NCBI RefSeq assembly: GCF_014655715.1
Contig: NZ_BNBM01000023.1
Location: 1-64,000 of the forward strand
Length of the DNA stretch: 64,000 nt
Direction of reading: 5' to 3'
Source of the DNA: Streptomyces lanatus
GTDB taxonomy: Bacteria > Actinomycetota > Actinomycetes > Streptomycetales > Streptomycetaceae
The notes beneath the pieces were generated by a model. It did not search any database. It saw only the letters and a program-made list of their open reading frames with translations, and was not told the DNA's origin. Shown here piece by piece: positions 10,021-18,217 of this stretch; position 1 is the stretch's first letter, and each line of letters starts with the position of its first letter. The translations under genes and the position numbers were made by a program.

Positions 10021-10053
10021 TTCGGGGAACGGTCACGGTGACCGTTCCCCGAA
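10021..10053 (+). terminator. Perfect 15-bp stem terminator
   Basis: The 15-base arm beginning TTCGGGGAACGG at 10021 is repeated as an exact reverse complement ending at 10053, with a CGG loop. It lies 4 bp after the stop codon of the small ORF, inside the inverted-repeat element, and also faces the 3' end of the convergent helicase operon. Confidence 0.8.
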
Positions 10054-10123
10054 CCCTTGCGCACAGGGCCCATTCCGGCCTGACAGTCCGTGACCTGCTG
10101 TTACAGGGTTCGGAAACAGGCTC

Positions 10124-12469
10124 TCACCAGACCATGCGCAGCACGTCCAGCGCAGCTCGGTCAAGCTCGGTGAGCTTGTGAGGGTTGCGGCGGGTGGTGT
10201 GGATCCAGGTTCCGAGGGGGAACGGGCCGATCCAGTCGTGTTCGATGTGCTGGCGGGGTACGCGGAGGTGGCCTTCACGGGCGAGGTAATCGGCGCAGGC
10301 GACGAGTGCTCGGCGCAGCTGGCGGCCGTGTTCGGTGCGGTGGGAATGCGGCAGAAGGCTGTCGACGGATGGCACGAGGTGCAGATCGAGCAGCAACTGG
10401 ACTTGTCCGGAGTGTAGTTGGCAGAAGTGGTTGCGCTGGCGGCTGAACCACTGGCCCAGGGGGACGCCGTCGGGTGTGGTGAAGGAGTTGGGTGGCTCGG
10501 TGCTGCCGCCGACGGCCACGTGGGCTTGGGCGGCGGCGTAGGTGCGCTGCCAGGTCAGGGGCCAGGGCGGGTTCCACCACGGATCGATGTCTTGTAGCTG
10601 CTGTTGGTGGTGGGGGTGGAGCGTGCCGGCATCCGCTTTGCGGCGCTGGTAGGACAGCCAGGCGCCGAGTCCGTGGCCGCCGTGGCGCTGTGTTGTGTGG
10701 GCGGCGAGGTGGCCGTGGCGCTGGGCGTAGGCGCGGGCCAGGCGCAGCATGCGGGGGAAGGACTGGCGGGGGCTGGTCCAGTGCATGTCCAGGGCGTCGA
10801 GGGCCGTGATCTGGTCGTGTGTGAGACGGCCGGACAGGCGGCGCAGCCGCTGGCCGGTGATCCACTGGCCCAGGGCGAATCCGTCGGCGGCTTTGTGGTC
10901 GGTGGGGACGTCGAGGTGGCCGTGGTCGGCGCGGTAGGAGGCGGCGGCCGTGATGCCTTCGGTGAAGGTGCCTACTGCGGGCAAGGTGATGTCGAGGCCG
11001 AGCACGAGGGCGATCTCCAGGGCGCGCTCGGGGCTGGGGTAGTGCTCTTCCAGAGGGGCAGTGCGGCGGCGGCCGCTGGCACGCGGGGGCAGGACGAGAC
11101 GTTCGAGGAAGTGCTCGTCATGGGCGCGCAGGGCTTGCAGGATGGCGATGAGGGGGGCGTAGGCGGAGTGGTCGAGATCGCCATCGGTGAGGCCGGCGCC
11201 GGCGGGCAGGTAGAGCGGGATGACGAGGGTGGCCTTGGTCTTGCGGCCGGGCAGCAGGCGCAGGGCGCGGCCGATGGCCTGGAGGGCGTCGACGACGCTG
11301 GAGCGGGGCGCGGCGAAAGCGACGGCGTCGATGGCGGGGATGTCGATTCCTTCGTTCAGGACACGCACGTTGTGCAGGACAGCTGGGGCGGGGGCGTGAG
11401 TGAAGTCGGCGAGGGCCTGGGCGCGTTCTGCTGCGGTGTGGGTGTGGCTGAGCCAGCGGGAGACCAGATCGGGCTGGTGGAACGGTGCTTGTGCCTGGGC
11501 GGCGGTGATGGGCAGGGTGTCGGAGAAGGTGCGGGCGGCGCGGGTGCGGTTGTGGAAGACGAGCATGCGGCGCAGTTGGTGGTCGGCCATGCTCCGCAGC
11601 AGGGCGACTTGGAGGGCGGCGGTGCGCAGGCCGTCGTGGTGCGGGGTGGTGTCGGGGCGGTCGGTGAGCACGGTGTGTAGGTCATGGTCGTGGATGACGG
11701 GCATGACGACCTGGTAGTCGGCGAGGATGCCGCGGTCGATGGCCTCGGCCATGCCGAGGCGGTAGACGATGGGGCCGAAGACCTCGCGCCGGTCCATGGT
11801 GGCCGTCGGCTGGGGGTTGGTGAGGCGGGCCAGTTCGGTGGGGGTCGGCGCCGTGTAGATGCGCGGGGTGGCGGTCATGTACAGGCGGCGGGTGGCGGGG
11901 ATGGCGTGGTCGTCGTGGACGATGCCCCAGCCGCGGTGGGCGTCGGTGCAGGTGCGGTGGGCCTCGTCGGCCACGATCAGGTCCCAGGAGGGCAGGCCGA
12001 GTTGATGGGCCTGGCTGACCTGCGGGAGGGATGCGTAGGTCGCGAAGACGGTGCGCGGCCCGGGTGCGGTGCAGAAGTCGGCCAGGTGGTGCGGGGAGCG
12101 GATGCGCACCGCGGGCGGTCGGCGGTGCGGTGTGGCGTGGGTGATGGAGGAGACGCTTGCCATCGGTCCCGGGCGCCCGGCCCGCTGCCAGCGCTCGATG
12201 GTCTGCGTCACCAGTTCGAGGGTGGGCACGGCCACCAGGACGGTGCCGTCGCAGGCCAGGTGATCGGCGGCTGCTGCCGCGGTGTGGGTTTTGCCGGTTC
12301 CGCAGGCGGAGACGACGGTCGCCCGTTCCTCTCCCGCCGCGAAGGCGTCGGTGAGCGCCTTCAGCGCGTCCTTTTGGTGCGGGCGCAGCGGCAGAGGGCG
12401 TGTGGTGTCGGGCAACGGGGCTTCCTCACGTCGGGCAGGTGGCATGGCGGCGCTGGCGGGCGCCCTCAT
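10124..12469 (-). CDS. DEAD/DEAH helicase with helicase-associated repeats (second of tandem pair)
   Basis: A 781-aa superfamily 2 helicase. N-terminal half: Walker A/motif I VVSACGTGKT (around residue 49), motif II DEAH, motif III MTATPR, and motif VI QAIGRALRLLPG. The C-terminal half has about four helicase-associated (HA) repeats, each marked by a GHLDVP- or GHLRVP-like block, a LGQW or LGTW block and a closing W; these are thought to bind nucleic acid. I chose the ATG at 12469 because it overlaps the TGA of the upstream helicase (ATGA), which indicates translational coupling. The frame is open much further upstream but antisense to its partner, so the longer start is spurious. Role unknown; possibilities are defence, replication or telomere processing. 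Confidence 0.8.
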   Translation of the reverse strand: MRAPASAAMPPARREEAPLPDTTRPLPLRPHQKDALKALTDAFAAGEERATVVSACGTGKTHTAAAAADHLACDGTVLVAVPTLELVTQTIERWQRAGRPGPMASVSSITHATPHRRPPAVRIRSPHHLADFCTAPGPRTVFATYASLPQVSQAHQLGLPSWDLIVADEAHRTCTDAHRGWGIVHDDHAIPATRRLYMTATPRIYTAPTPTELARLTNPQPTATMDRREVFGPIVYRLGMAEAIDRGILADYQVVMPVIHDHDLHTVLTDRPDTTPHHDGLRTAALQVALLRSMADHQLRRMLVFHNRTRAARTFSDTLPITAAQAQAPFHQPDLVSRWLSHTHTAAERAQALADFTHAPAPAVLHNVRVLNEGIDIPAIDAVAFAAPRSSVVDALQAIGRALRLLPGRKTKATLVIPLYLPAGAGLTDGDLDHSAYAPLIAILQALRAHDEHFLERLVLPPRASGRRRTAPLEEHYPSPERALEIALVLGLDITLPAVGTFTEGITAAASYRADHGHLDVPTDHKAADGFALGQWITGQRLRRLSGRLTHDQITALDALDMHWTSPRQSFPRMLRLARAYAQRHGHLAAHTTQRHGGHGLGAWLSYQRRKADAGTLHPHHQQQLQDIDPWWNPPWPLTWQRTYAAAQAHVAVGGSTEPPNSFTTPDGVPLGQWFSRQRNHFCQLHSGQVQLLLDLHLVPSVDSLLPHSHRTEHGRQLRRALVACADYLAREGHLRVPRQHIEHDWIGPFPLGTWIHTTRRNPHKLTELDRAALDVLRMVW

Positions 12470-14907
12470 CGGGCGAGGAGGAGTGGCCGGATCCACGACA
12501 GATCCGGTCCGGGCTGCCAGGCGTCGTTGTCCATGGTGTCCTCGGTGGGGTCCGTGGCGGTGGGGGCGGGCTGGAAGACGGGGTCCAGGTCGATGCCGAG
12601 CGAGGTGAGCGCGGTGATCTGGGGCGTGGTCATCTGTGCGGTGTTGCTGCGGCATCTGCGCAGCCACCTGCCGAGGAGGACCTCGTCGCCGTGGACGTCT
12701 TCGCGGTGGGCGAGCGGGACGTTCAGGTGGCCTTCGCGGCGCTGGTACTGGCGGGCCGCGGTCAGGCCACGGCTGAAGGCGCGGGCGCGCGGTGCCGGGT
12801 CGAGCAGCAGCAGCATGGCGTGAGGGTGCAGGTGCGGTTGCTGGGCGGCGAGTTGGGCCAGCAACCGCACCTGCTGGGGGTGCAGGGTGTGCAGTTGGGT
12901 GAGCTGGTGGTCCAGCCAGGTGCCGGCGTCCTGGCCGGAGGCCGGCGTGGGGGTGGCGGGGCCGGTGTGGGGGGTGAGGGTGAGGTGGGTGTAGTCGTGC
13001 TGCCATGCCACGCCCCAGGGCGGGTTCCACCAGGGGTCGACGGCGTTGAGGGCGTCGATGCGGTCGCTGTGCAGGCTTTTGTCGGCGGCCAGTCGGCGTT
13101 GTCGGGCCAGCCAGCGCAGCAGCGGCCGCTCGCGTGGGGTGGGGGCGCGGGTGACGGCCAGGGTGCCGTGGCGGGAGGCGAAGGCGATGGCCTGTTCCAG
13201 GCGGGCTTCGAAGCTGTTTTCGGGGTGGGGCCAGGAGATGTTGAGGCCGGTCAGGGCGAGGGCGCGCTGGGCGTCGAGGCTTCCGTGGGCGTAGAGCGAG
13301 CGTTGCTGGCCGAGCCAGTGCCCCAGGGGGTATCCGGTGCGGTCGGTGTATTCGCTGGGCACGTCGAGGTGTCCGCGGCGTTCGAAGAAGCGGACGGCGG
13401 CCTCCCAGCCGATCCCCCACAGTCCGTTGTCGACCTGGTGGGTGCGGAGCTGGGTGACGGAGGCGACCTCCCCTGCGCGTTCGGGCGGCGGGGGGCGGGG
13501 GATGGTGCGTTGGAAGTAGCTGGGGCCGCCGCCCAGGCGCCGCCAGTAGTGGGAGTCGTGGGTGCGCAGCCCGTTGAGGACTTCCCAGAGGATGGTGTAC
13601 TCCGAGGAGCGCATGGCCTGTTCGGTGCTTTGTTGGGGGCCGATGTAGACGGGGATGACCAGCAGGGCGACCTTGCCGGCTCCCGGGGGCTGGCGCAGGG
13701 CTCGGCCGAGGGCCTGGATGATGTCGGAGGCGCTGCGTTTGGGGTCGGCGAACAGGACGGCGTCCGCGTCGGGCACGTCGACGCCCTCGCCCAGGATGCG
13801 GACGTTGGACAGCACGGCCCCGTCGATGTGGTCGGCGGGGCCGGGGCTGCGGCGCAGCAGGGGGATGTCTTCGAACTCGGCCAGGAACTGGGCACGCAGG
13901 CGTTGTGGTTGATCGGCGTACAGGGCGCGCGTCCACAGGCGGCGCACGCGGGTCGTTGCGGCTGCGGCCTCGACGGTGCGGGGCAGTGTCTCGCTGAACT
14001 GGCGGGCGTAGGCGATGCGGCTGTGGAAGCTGATGACGCGGCGGATGCGGTGGGTTCTCATCGCGTGCAGCAGGCACACCTGGAGGGCGGCCAGGCGCAG
14101 ACCGTTGGGGCGGCGGTTGATGTCGTCGGTGTTGAGGATGTCCCGCAGGTCGTCGTCGGTGATGACCGGGGCGACGATGCGGTAGTCGGCGAGGATGCCG
14201 CGGTCGATGGCGTCGGCGAGGCCGAGGTTGTAGACGACGGGGCCGTAGATGGAGGGGTCGTCCATGGAGGCCAGCGGCTCGGGCGGTTCGTCGGACTGCG
14301 GCGTGCTGCGGCGGCGCCGTTTCGCGGTGGGGTCCTCGGGCTTCCAGACGCGGGGGGTGGCGGTCATGTAGAGGCGGCGCTCGGCGGGGATCTCATGGTC
14401 GTGGTGGATGAGCGCCCATTGCTTTTTGCTGCTGCCGCTGCTGCGGTGCGCCTCGTCGATGATCACGATGGCCCAGGGGGGCAGCCGGTGGCGCCGGTGG
14501 GCGCGGGCGATCGCGGGCAGGGACTGGTAGGTGGTGACCACGACGGCCGGATCGGACGAGGCGGCCAGGATGCGGGCGATGCGGGCCGGGTCGGTGGTCG
14601 TGGTGAGACGGGCCCCGGAAGGACTCACCGTGGTCGGCTTGAGCGTGCAGACGGCGAGCATGCGGGCGATGCGGCTGTCGGCGTGCCAGTGCCGGGCGGT
14701 CTGGCCGACCAGGCTCAGGGAGGGGACGACGACGAGGATGTGCCCCTGCCCGACGAAATGCTCCGCGATCCGGATGGCGGTGATCGTCTTCCCGGTGCCG
14801 GTGGCGGAAATGATCGTGGCGCGGGGCATGCGGGTCAGGGCCCGCACCGCGGCGTCGTAGGCTTCGCGCTGGTGGACCCGCAGTTGTTTGACATCTGTCT
14901 CGGCCAC
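12466..14907 (-). CDS. DEAD/DEAH helicase with helicase-associated repeats (first of tandem pair)
   Basis: An 813-aa helicase paralogous to its downstream neighbour. Motif I is IISATGTGKT, motif II DEAH, motif III MTATPR, motif VI QALGRALRQPPG; C-terminal HA repeats include GHLDVPSEYTDR, LGHWLGQQR and GHLNVPLAH. I chose the GTG at 14907 because GGGAG lies 8 bases upstream and motif Q/I follow closely; the open frame extends to 15936 but there it is antisense to the tniQ gene. Between the helicase and HA parts both proteins have a region absent from ordinary restriction helicases. The pair is divergent from the Tn7-like module and could be its cargo. Confidence 0.8.
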   Translation of the reverse strand: MAETDVKQLRVHQREAYDAAVRALTRMPRATIISATGTGKTITAIRIAEHFVGQGHILVVVPSLSLVGQTARHWHADSRIARMLAVCTLKPTTVSPSGARLTTTTDPARIARILAASSDPAVVVTTYQSLPAIARAHRRHRLPPWAIVIIDEAHRSSGSSKKQWALIHHDHEIPAERRLYMTATPRVWKPEDPTAKRRRRSTPQSDEPPEPLASMDDPSIYGPVVYNLGLADAIDRGILADYRIVAPVITDDDLRDILNTDDINRRPNGLRLAALQVCLLHAMRTHRIRRVISFHSRIAYARQFSETLPRTVEAAAATTRVRRLWTRALYADQPQRLRAQFLAEFEDIPLLRRSPGPADHIDGAVLSNVRILGEGVDVPDADAVLFADPKRSASDIIQALGRALRQPPGAGKVALLVIPVYIGPQQSTEQAMRSSEYTILWEVLNGLRTHDSHYWRRLGGGPSYFQRTIPRPPPPERAGEVASVTQLRTHQVDNGLWGIGWEAAVRFFERRGHLDVPSEYTDRTGYPLGHWLGQQRSLYAHGSLDAQRALALTGLNISWPHPENSFEARLEQAIAFASRHGTLAVTRAPTPRERPLLRWLARQRRLAADKSLHSDRIDALNAVDPWWNPPWGVAWQHDYTHLTLTPHTGPATPTPASGQDAGTWLDHQLTQLHTLHPQQVRLLAQLAAQQPHLHPHAMLLLLDPAPRARAFSRGLTAARQYQRREGHLNVPLAHREDVHGDEVLLGRWLRRCRSNTAQMTTPQITALTSLGIDLDPVFQPAPTATDPTEDTMDNDAWQPGPDLSWIRPLLLAR

Positions 14908-15114
14908 GGCCTTGGCTCCCTTCACGGGGCGGAGCAGGCAGCAGCACTCCGCCGCGCTCCCGGCCAGCGGGGCGGCGGGTGCTGCATCGACCTTGCGCCA
15001 GCCGTGGCGGCTGTTCAAAGGTGAAACCGGGAAGTCGTTACCGAGATCACAGCGCACAGCCCGCCCGGGGGACAGAACACGCGTGCGGGGCGCTCGTACG
15101 GCCGGAGGTGAGCA

Positions 15115-16083
15115 GTGGCACAGCGGATGCGGCCTCTGACCTACCGGCAGCCTCTGGTGGACGGCGAGTCGACCGGCTCCTTCGTGACCCGGCTGGCAGC
15201 CCGTCACGGGCAGTCCGTCAGCCACCTTCTGGGCACCGTGGGCGAGGGGCGCTCCGCCGCCGGCGTCAGCCCGTGGGAGAGCGAGCTGTACGTCAACCGG
15301 GCGGCTCGCCAGCGGCTGGCGGAGATGGCCGGGCGCCCGCTGGATCAGCTGATGCGGGCGCTGGTGAGCCTGCGGGACGAGCATCTGCTGCCCGACGGGT
15401 CGGGCGCTCCGCAGTACCAGTGGCCGTGGCGCCCGCACAGCGGGTTCCTGGTGCGCGGGTGTGCGCTGTGCGCGGCTCGTCACGGGGTGCTTGACCCGGT
15501 GTGGCTGATCCGGCCGGACCCCTGGCACATCTGCGTGCGGCACGGCCGCTTCTACGACAATTCGCGCGAAGACCGGGCTTCCTTCATCGACCTGGCACCG
15601 GGCCCGCACGTCATCCAGGCCGAGCGGCGTCGGCTGCGGCTGGTGGGTGCCGGCCCGGTGGGCCGTCTGCTGGTCGCTGATGCCTTCGGCGTCCTGGCAC
15701 ACGAGGTCGTGGCCATGCACCTGCCCCGCCTGGGCAGCAGCCGCACCGCGCCCCTGCATCTGCTGCCCGTCGCAGTCCGCGTCGCTACCCGGATGGCTCG
15801 TCTTGAACGGCGCCGTCTGGAGCACCGGCTGCGGCCCGACGAGCACCAGCACTGGCGCGACCAGGTGGTCAGGGATCTGGGCTGGCGGCTGGGGATGGCT
15901 TTGGACGAGTGGAGCCGGCTCCACCCGCCGCTCCAAGGCCGCCGGCCCGATCTCTCACCGCGCTGGCAGCAGGCGCCGGGCTCCCCGCACCGGGACGTGC
16001 CGGAGATGGCCTCCGTCGACAAGCTGACCTGTGTCCCGTGGAGGGTGCTGTCCAGTGGCCGCCTCCCCCGCCCCTACGGCTGA
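15115..16083 (+). CDS. tniQ: TniQ-family transposition targeting protein 1
   Basis: A 322-aa TniQ protein. The N-terminus has the family pattern GESTGSFVTRLAARHGQSV with a following helical domain, then a zinc-binding block C-A-L-C-A-A-R-H around residue 120 and WHICVRHGRFYDN about 25 residues later (CxxC...C..H). TniQ (TnsD-like) proteins select the insertion target in Tn7-like transposons and hand it to TnsC. The GTG start is preceded by GGAGGTG at 15103-15109. A second tniQ follows 72 bp downstream, then tnsA-like, tnsB and tnsC, all in the same direction. Confidence 0.8.
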   Translation: MAQRMRPLTYRQPLVDGESTGSFVTRLAARHGQSVSHLLGTVGEGRSAAGVSPWESELYVNRAARQRLAEMAGRPLDQLMRALVSLRDEHLLPDGSGAPQYQWPWRPHSGFLVRGCALCAARHGVLDPVWLIRPDPWHICVRHGRFYDNSREDRASFIDLAPGPHVIQAERRRLRLVGAGPVGRLLVADAFGVLAHEVVAMHLPRLGSSRTAPLHLLPVAVRVATRMARLERRRLEHRLRPDEHQHWRDQVVRDLGWRLGMALDEWSRLHPPLQGRRPDLSPRWQQAPGSPHRDVPEMASVDKLTCVPWRVLSSGRLPRPYG

Positions 16084-16155
16084 CCAGGCGCCGAGGCGGC
16101 CAAGGCCGACGGCCGCCCTCCTTTTGCACGTCGAGACCCCGAACGAGGCGCGGCG

Positions 16156-17355
16156 ATGACACCAGTCCACCTGTCGGCGGGAACGCATGCCTCCCCGCGT
16201 GCGCCGCGCGCCCTGCCCCAGAGGATCGGCTTCCTGAGAGGGGAGACGAACGGCTCATATGTGCAGCGCCTGGCCTGGGCCAATGGGCTGGAGACGGCCG
16301 CGCTGCTGCAGCGGCTGGGCTCCGGCCCGGCCGATCCGGTGCAGCCGGGCGAGGCGGAGCTGCGTCTCAACGCCGCCGCGCGGGAGCGGCTGTCCGCCTT
16401 GGCTGGCTGCCCCACCGCGCGTCTGCAGCGGGCCCTGCGCGGCCTGCGCGACCTCCTGCTGGCCGAGCCCTCGACGGCGGCCTGGACCTGGGAGGAGCCC
16501 TCGTCGAAAGGGCCCTGTTTGCTGCAGGGCTGCCCTGGGTGCGCGGCCGCGAAAGGCGCGGACCGCCCGGTCTTCATCCGGTCCGATCTGCCGTGGCAGG
16601 TGTGCCGGCGGCACGGCCGCTGGCTGGGCACTACCCCGGAGCAGGAGGCCACCCGGGCGGTATTGCGCGGCCGGATGCCGCTGCTGCTCGGGGCGGAGCG
16701 GCAGCGGATCCGCTTCGAGCGACAACTGGGCAGCAGGGGCCGGATCCTGTTCGCCGACGCGCTCAGCGCCTGCGCCTACTGGTGGAACAACCCGCGTCTG
16801 TCCCTGCCGGTGTGGATCGAACGGCAGCTGCCGTTCCCCACCCTCGACTACGGTGCGCCGTTTCCCGCCCTCGTCGTGATCTACCCGGAGGTCGTGCAGT
16901 TGGCGCGGATGTTCGCGCAGCAGGACCCGCCCGGCCGGCTGGACCCGGGTGCGTGGGAGCGGCAGATGCGCCGCCTCTTCCGCTCCTGGGGGAGCCCGTT
17001 CGAGTTCGACGAGGTGCGGCTACCGATCGAACTGTGGCTGCACCGGCATCGCAGCCACACGCCGACGACGGCCCGGGCGCCGCGCTGGCACCCGTCGGCG
17101 GGGCTGGCGCGGGCTCTGTCCGAGTGCGTTCCACAGCGCTTCCCCGCAACCGCCGCCGACGCGCAGGCGGTGTGGGGAGCACGGTCATGCCTGCCATTCA
17201 GATACGGCCGCGGGATGGGAGTCCTGCCGCGCGCAAGACGCACAGACATCCTGCATCTGCGCCCCTTCTCCGACCCGGTCGACGGGGTGGGCTGGGAGAT
17301 GCTGTCGCAGCCTCGGCCCGGGCGTGAAACGCCAGATCCGCGCCGCCTGCTCTGA
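16156..17355 (+). CDS. tniQ: TniQ-family transposition targeting protein 2
   Basis: A 399-aa TniQ paralogue: GETNGSYVQRLAWANGLET at the N-terminus, then GCPGCAAAKG and WQVCRRHGRWLG forming the CxxC...C..H zinc site. It is longer than the first TniQ by a C-terminal extension of about 100 residues rich in Arg/Trp, which may read DNA or contact a different target factor. Having two TniQ proteins in one module parallels Tn7 relatives that use separate targeting routes; that functional split is inference. Confidence 0.78.
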   Translation: MTPVHLSAGTHASPRAPRALPQRIGFLRGETNGSYVQRLAWANGLETAALLQRLGSGPADPVQPGEAELRLNAAARERLSALAGCPTARLQRALRGLRDLLLAEPSTAAWTWEEPSSKGPCLLQGCPGCAAAKGADRPVFIRSDLPWQVCRRHGRWLGTTPEQEATRAVLRGRMPLLLGAERQRIRFERQLGSRGRILFADALSACAYWWNNPRLSLPVWIERQLPFPTLDYGAPFPALVVIYPEVVQLARMFAQQDPPGRLDPGAWERQMRRLFRSWGSPFEFDEVRLPIELWLHRHRSHTPTTARAPRWHPSAGLARALSECVPQRFPATAADAQAVWGARSCLPFRYGRGMGVLPRARRTDILHLRPFSDPVDGVGWEMLSQPRPGRETPDPRRLL

Positions 17356-17398
17356 ACAAGCGAGCGGATGACCGTGCCCGACCGCGCCTGAGTACCGG

Positions 17399-17427
17399 GG
17401 CAGGCCGCCGGCACGCGCGGCCTGTCG
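17399..17427 (+). terminator. Stem-loop between tniQ2 and the tnsA-like gene
   Basis: GGCAGGCCGC at 17399-17408 pairs with GCGGCCTGTC ending at 17426 with one mismatch and an 8-base loop. It could attenuate transcription between the targeting genes and the core transposition genes. Confidence 0.4.
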
Positions 17428-17470
17428 CCTAGCATCGGCTGCCAGCATCGCTCCCGCCGCTGCCTGCGGG

Positions 17471-18214
17471 ATGACAGATGCGGAAGGGGCGCCCTGGCCG
17501 ATGGACATACAGGTGCAGTACCGCAGCGCGGCAGGCCGCACCTGCCGCGACGAGCCGGCCGGGCTGCGGGGCGTGCCGCTCGAGGAGCGGCAGCCGCTGT
17601 CCGAGCCGCGCGCCTACAAAGGCCGCGGCTCCATCCTGACCAAGTGGGCCTCGGCCACGACCGGGCAGGTGGTGTGGTGCGCGAGCACGGTGCAGATGGA
17701 CGCGGCGATGCTCCTGGACTTCGATGCGGACATCGTCTGCTTCCAGTCCCGCGTGGTGCAGGTGCACTGGGAACTGGACGGCCGGCGCGGCACCGTGGAG
17801 CCGGCGTTCGTCGCCCGCACCCGCGACGAACGCCGACTGGTCTTCGCGCACACGCCCCGCGACGAGACAGGCATGGAGGAGCGGGTGCTGCAACAGGCCG
17901 CCGAGGGGGCGGGCTGGGAAGTGCGCCCGCTTCAGGTACCGCACGGCGTGCTGCGGGACTCGCTGGAAGGCGCCGCGCACTTCAGCGGCCAGGAGTTCGC
18001 CGCCGACGATCACGTCCGCCGGGTGCTGCTGGAGGTGTTCGCCGTGCCGCGCCCGCTGCAGGCCGGCGCGGCCGCCTCGGGCCTCGGCCTGAAGGCGGCC
18101 GGATACGCCTGGCACCTGGTGTGGACGGGCGAGTTGACATGGGACTGGACCAAGCCGCTGCTGCCCACCTCGCCGGTGTGGGTCAGCCAGGCGGCTCCCG
18201 CTGAGGAGGTGTAA
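17471..18214 (+). CDS. TnsA-like endonuclease subunit, apparently catalytically dead
   Basis: A 247-aa protein directly upstream of tnsB (3-bp gap). It fits the actinobacterial TnsA-like family: YKGRG...WASATTG, then a helix and LLDFDADIVCFQS, a strand ending VHW, a strand at the position of the usual PDF motif, and WEVRPLQVP. TnsA normally uses a Glu before the LDFD helix, the Asp of PDF, and a D/E-x-K strand to cut the 5' strand at transposon ends. Here these positions read STVQMD (Gln for Glu), EPAFVAR (Ala for Asp) and VFAHTP (no acid or Lys). The fold seems kept while the active site is lost. The start may be ATG 17471 or ATG 17501; neither has a strong ribosome-binding site. Confidence 0.6.
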   Translation: MTDAEGAPWPMDIQVQYRSAAGRTCRDEPAGLRGVPLEERQPLSEPRAYKGRGSILTKWASATTGQVVWCASTVQMDAAMLLDFDADIVCFQSRVVQVHWELDGRRGTVEPAFVARTRDERRLVFAHTPRDETGMEERVLQQAAEGAGWEVRPLQVPHGVLRDSLEGAAHFSGQEFAADDHVRRVLLEVFAVPRPLQAGAAASGLGLKAAGYAWHLVWTGELTWDWTKPLLPTSPVWVSQAAPAEEV

Positions 18215-18217
18215 CCG

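Larger units (their letters stand above)
9714..10124. mobile_element. 411-bp element with 19-bp terminal inverted repeats
   Basis: Positions 9714-9732 (AGAGCCTGTTTCTGAACCC) and 10106-10124 are inverted copies with one mismatch. The 411-bp unit they define has no transposase, only an 81-aa ORF and its terminator, so it looks like a MITE-like or passenger-carrying non-autonomous element. Its right end abuts the stop codon of the neighbouring helicase: the outermost base of the repeat supplies the last base of that TGA. No clear target duplication is visible. Such GAGCCTGTTTC-type ends are seen in actinobacterial IS5-group elements (recalled, not searched). Confidence 0.6.

Noticed and set aside
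12470..14077. N-terminal extension of the second helicase to 14077
   Set aside because: The extension is antisense/out of frame to the first helicase and Pro/Arg-rich; the ATGA overlap at 12466-12469 gives a far better start.
12400..15024. 874-aa open frame on the plus strand
   Set aside because: It is antisense to the two helicases; its Gly/Val/Ala-rich composition without motifs is a GC-skew shadow.
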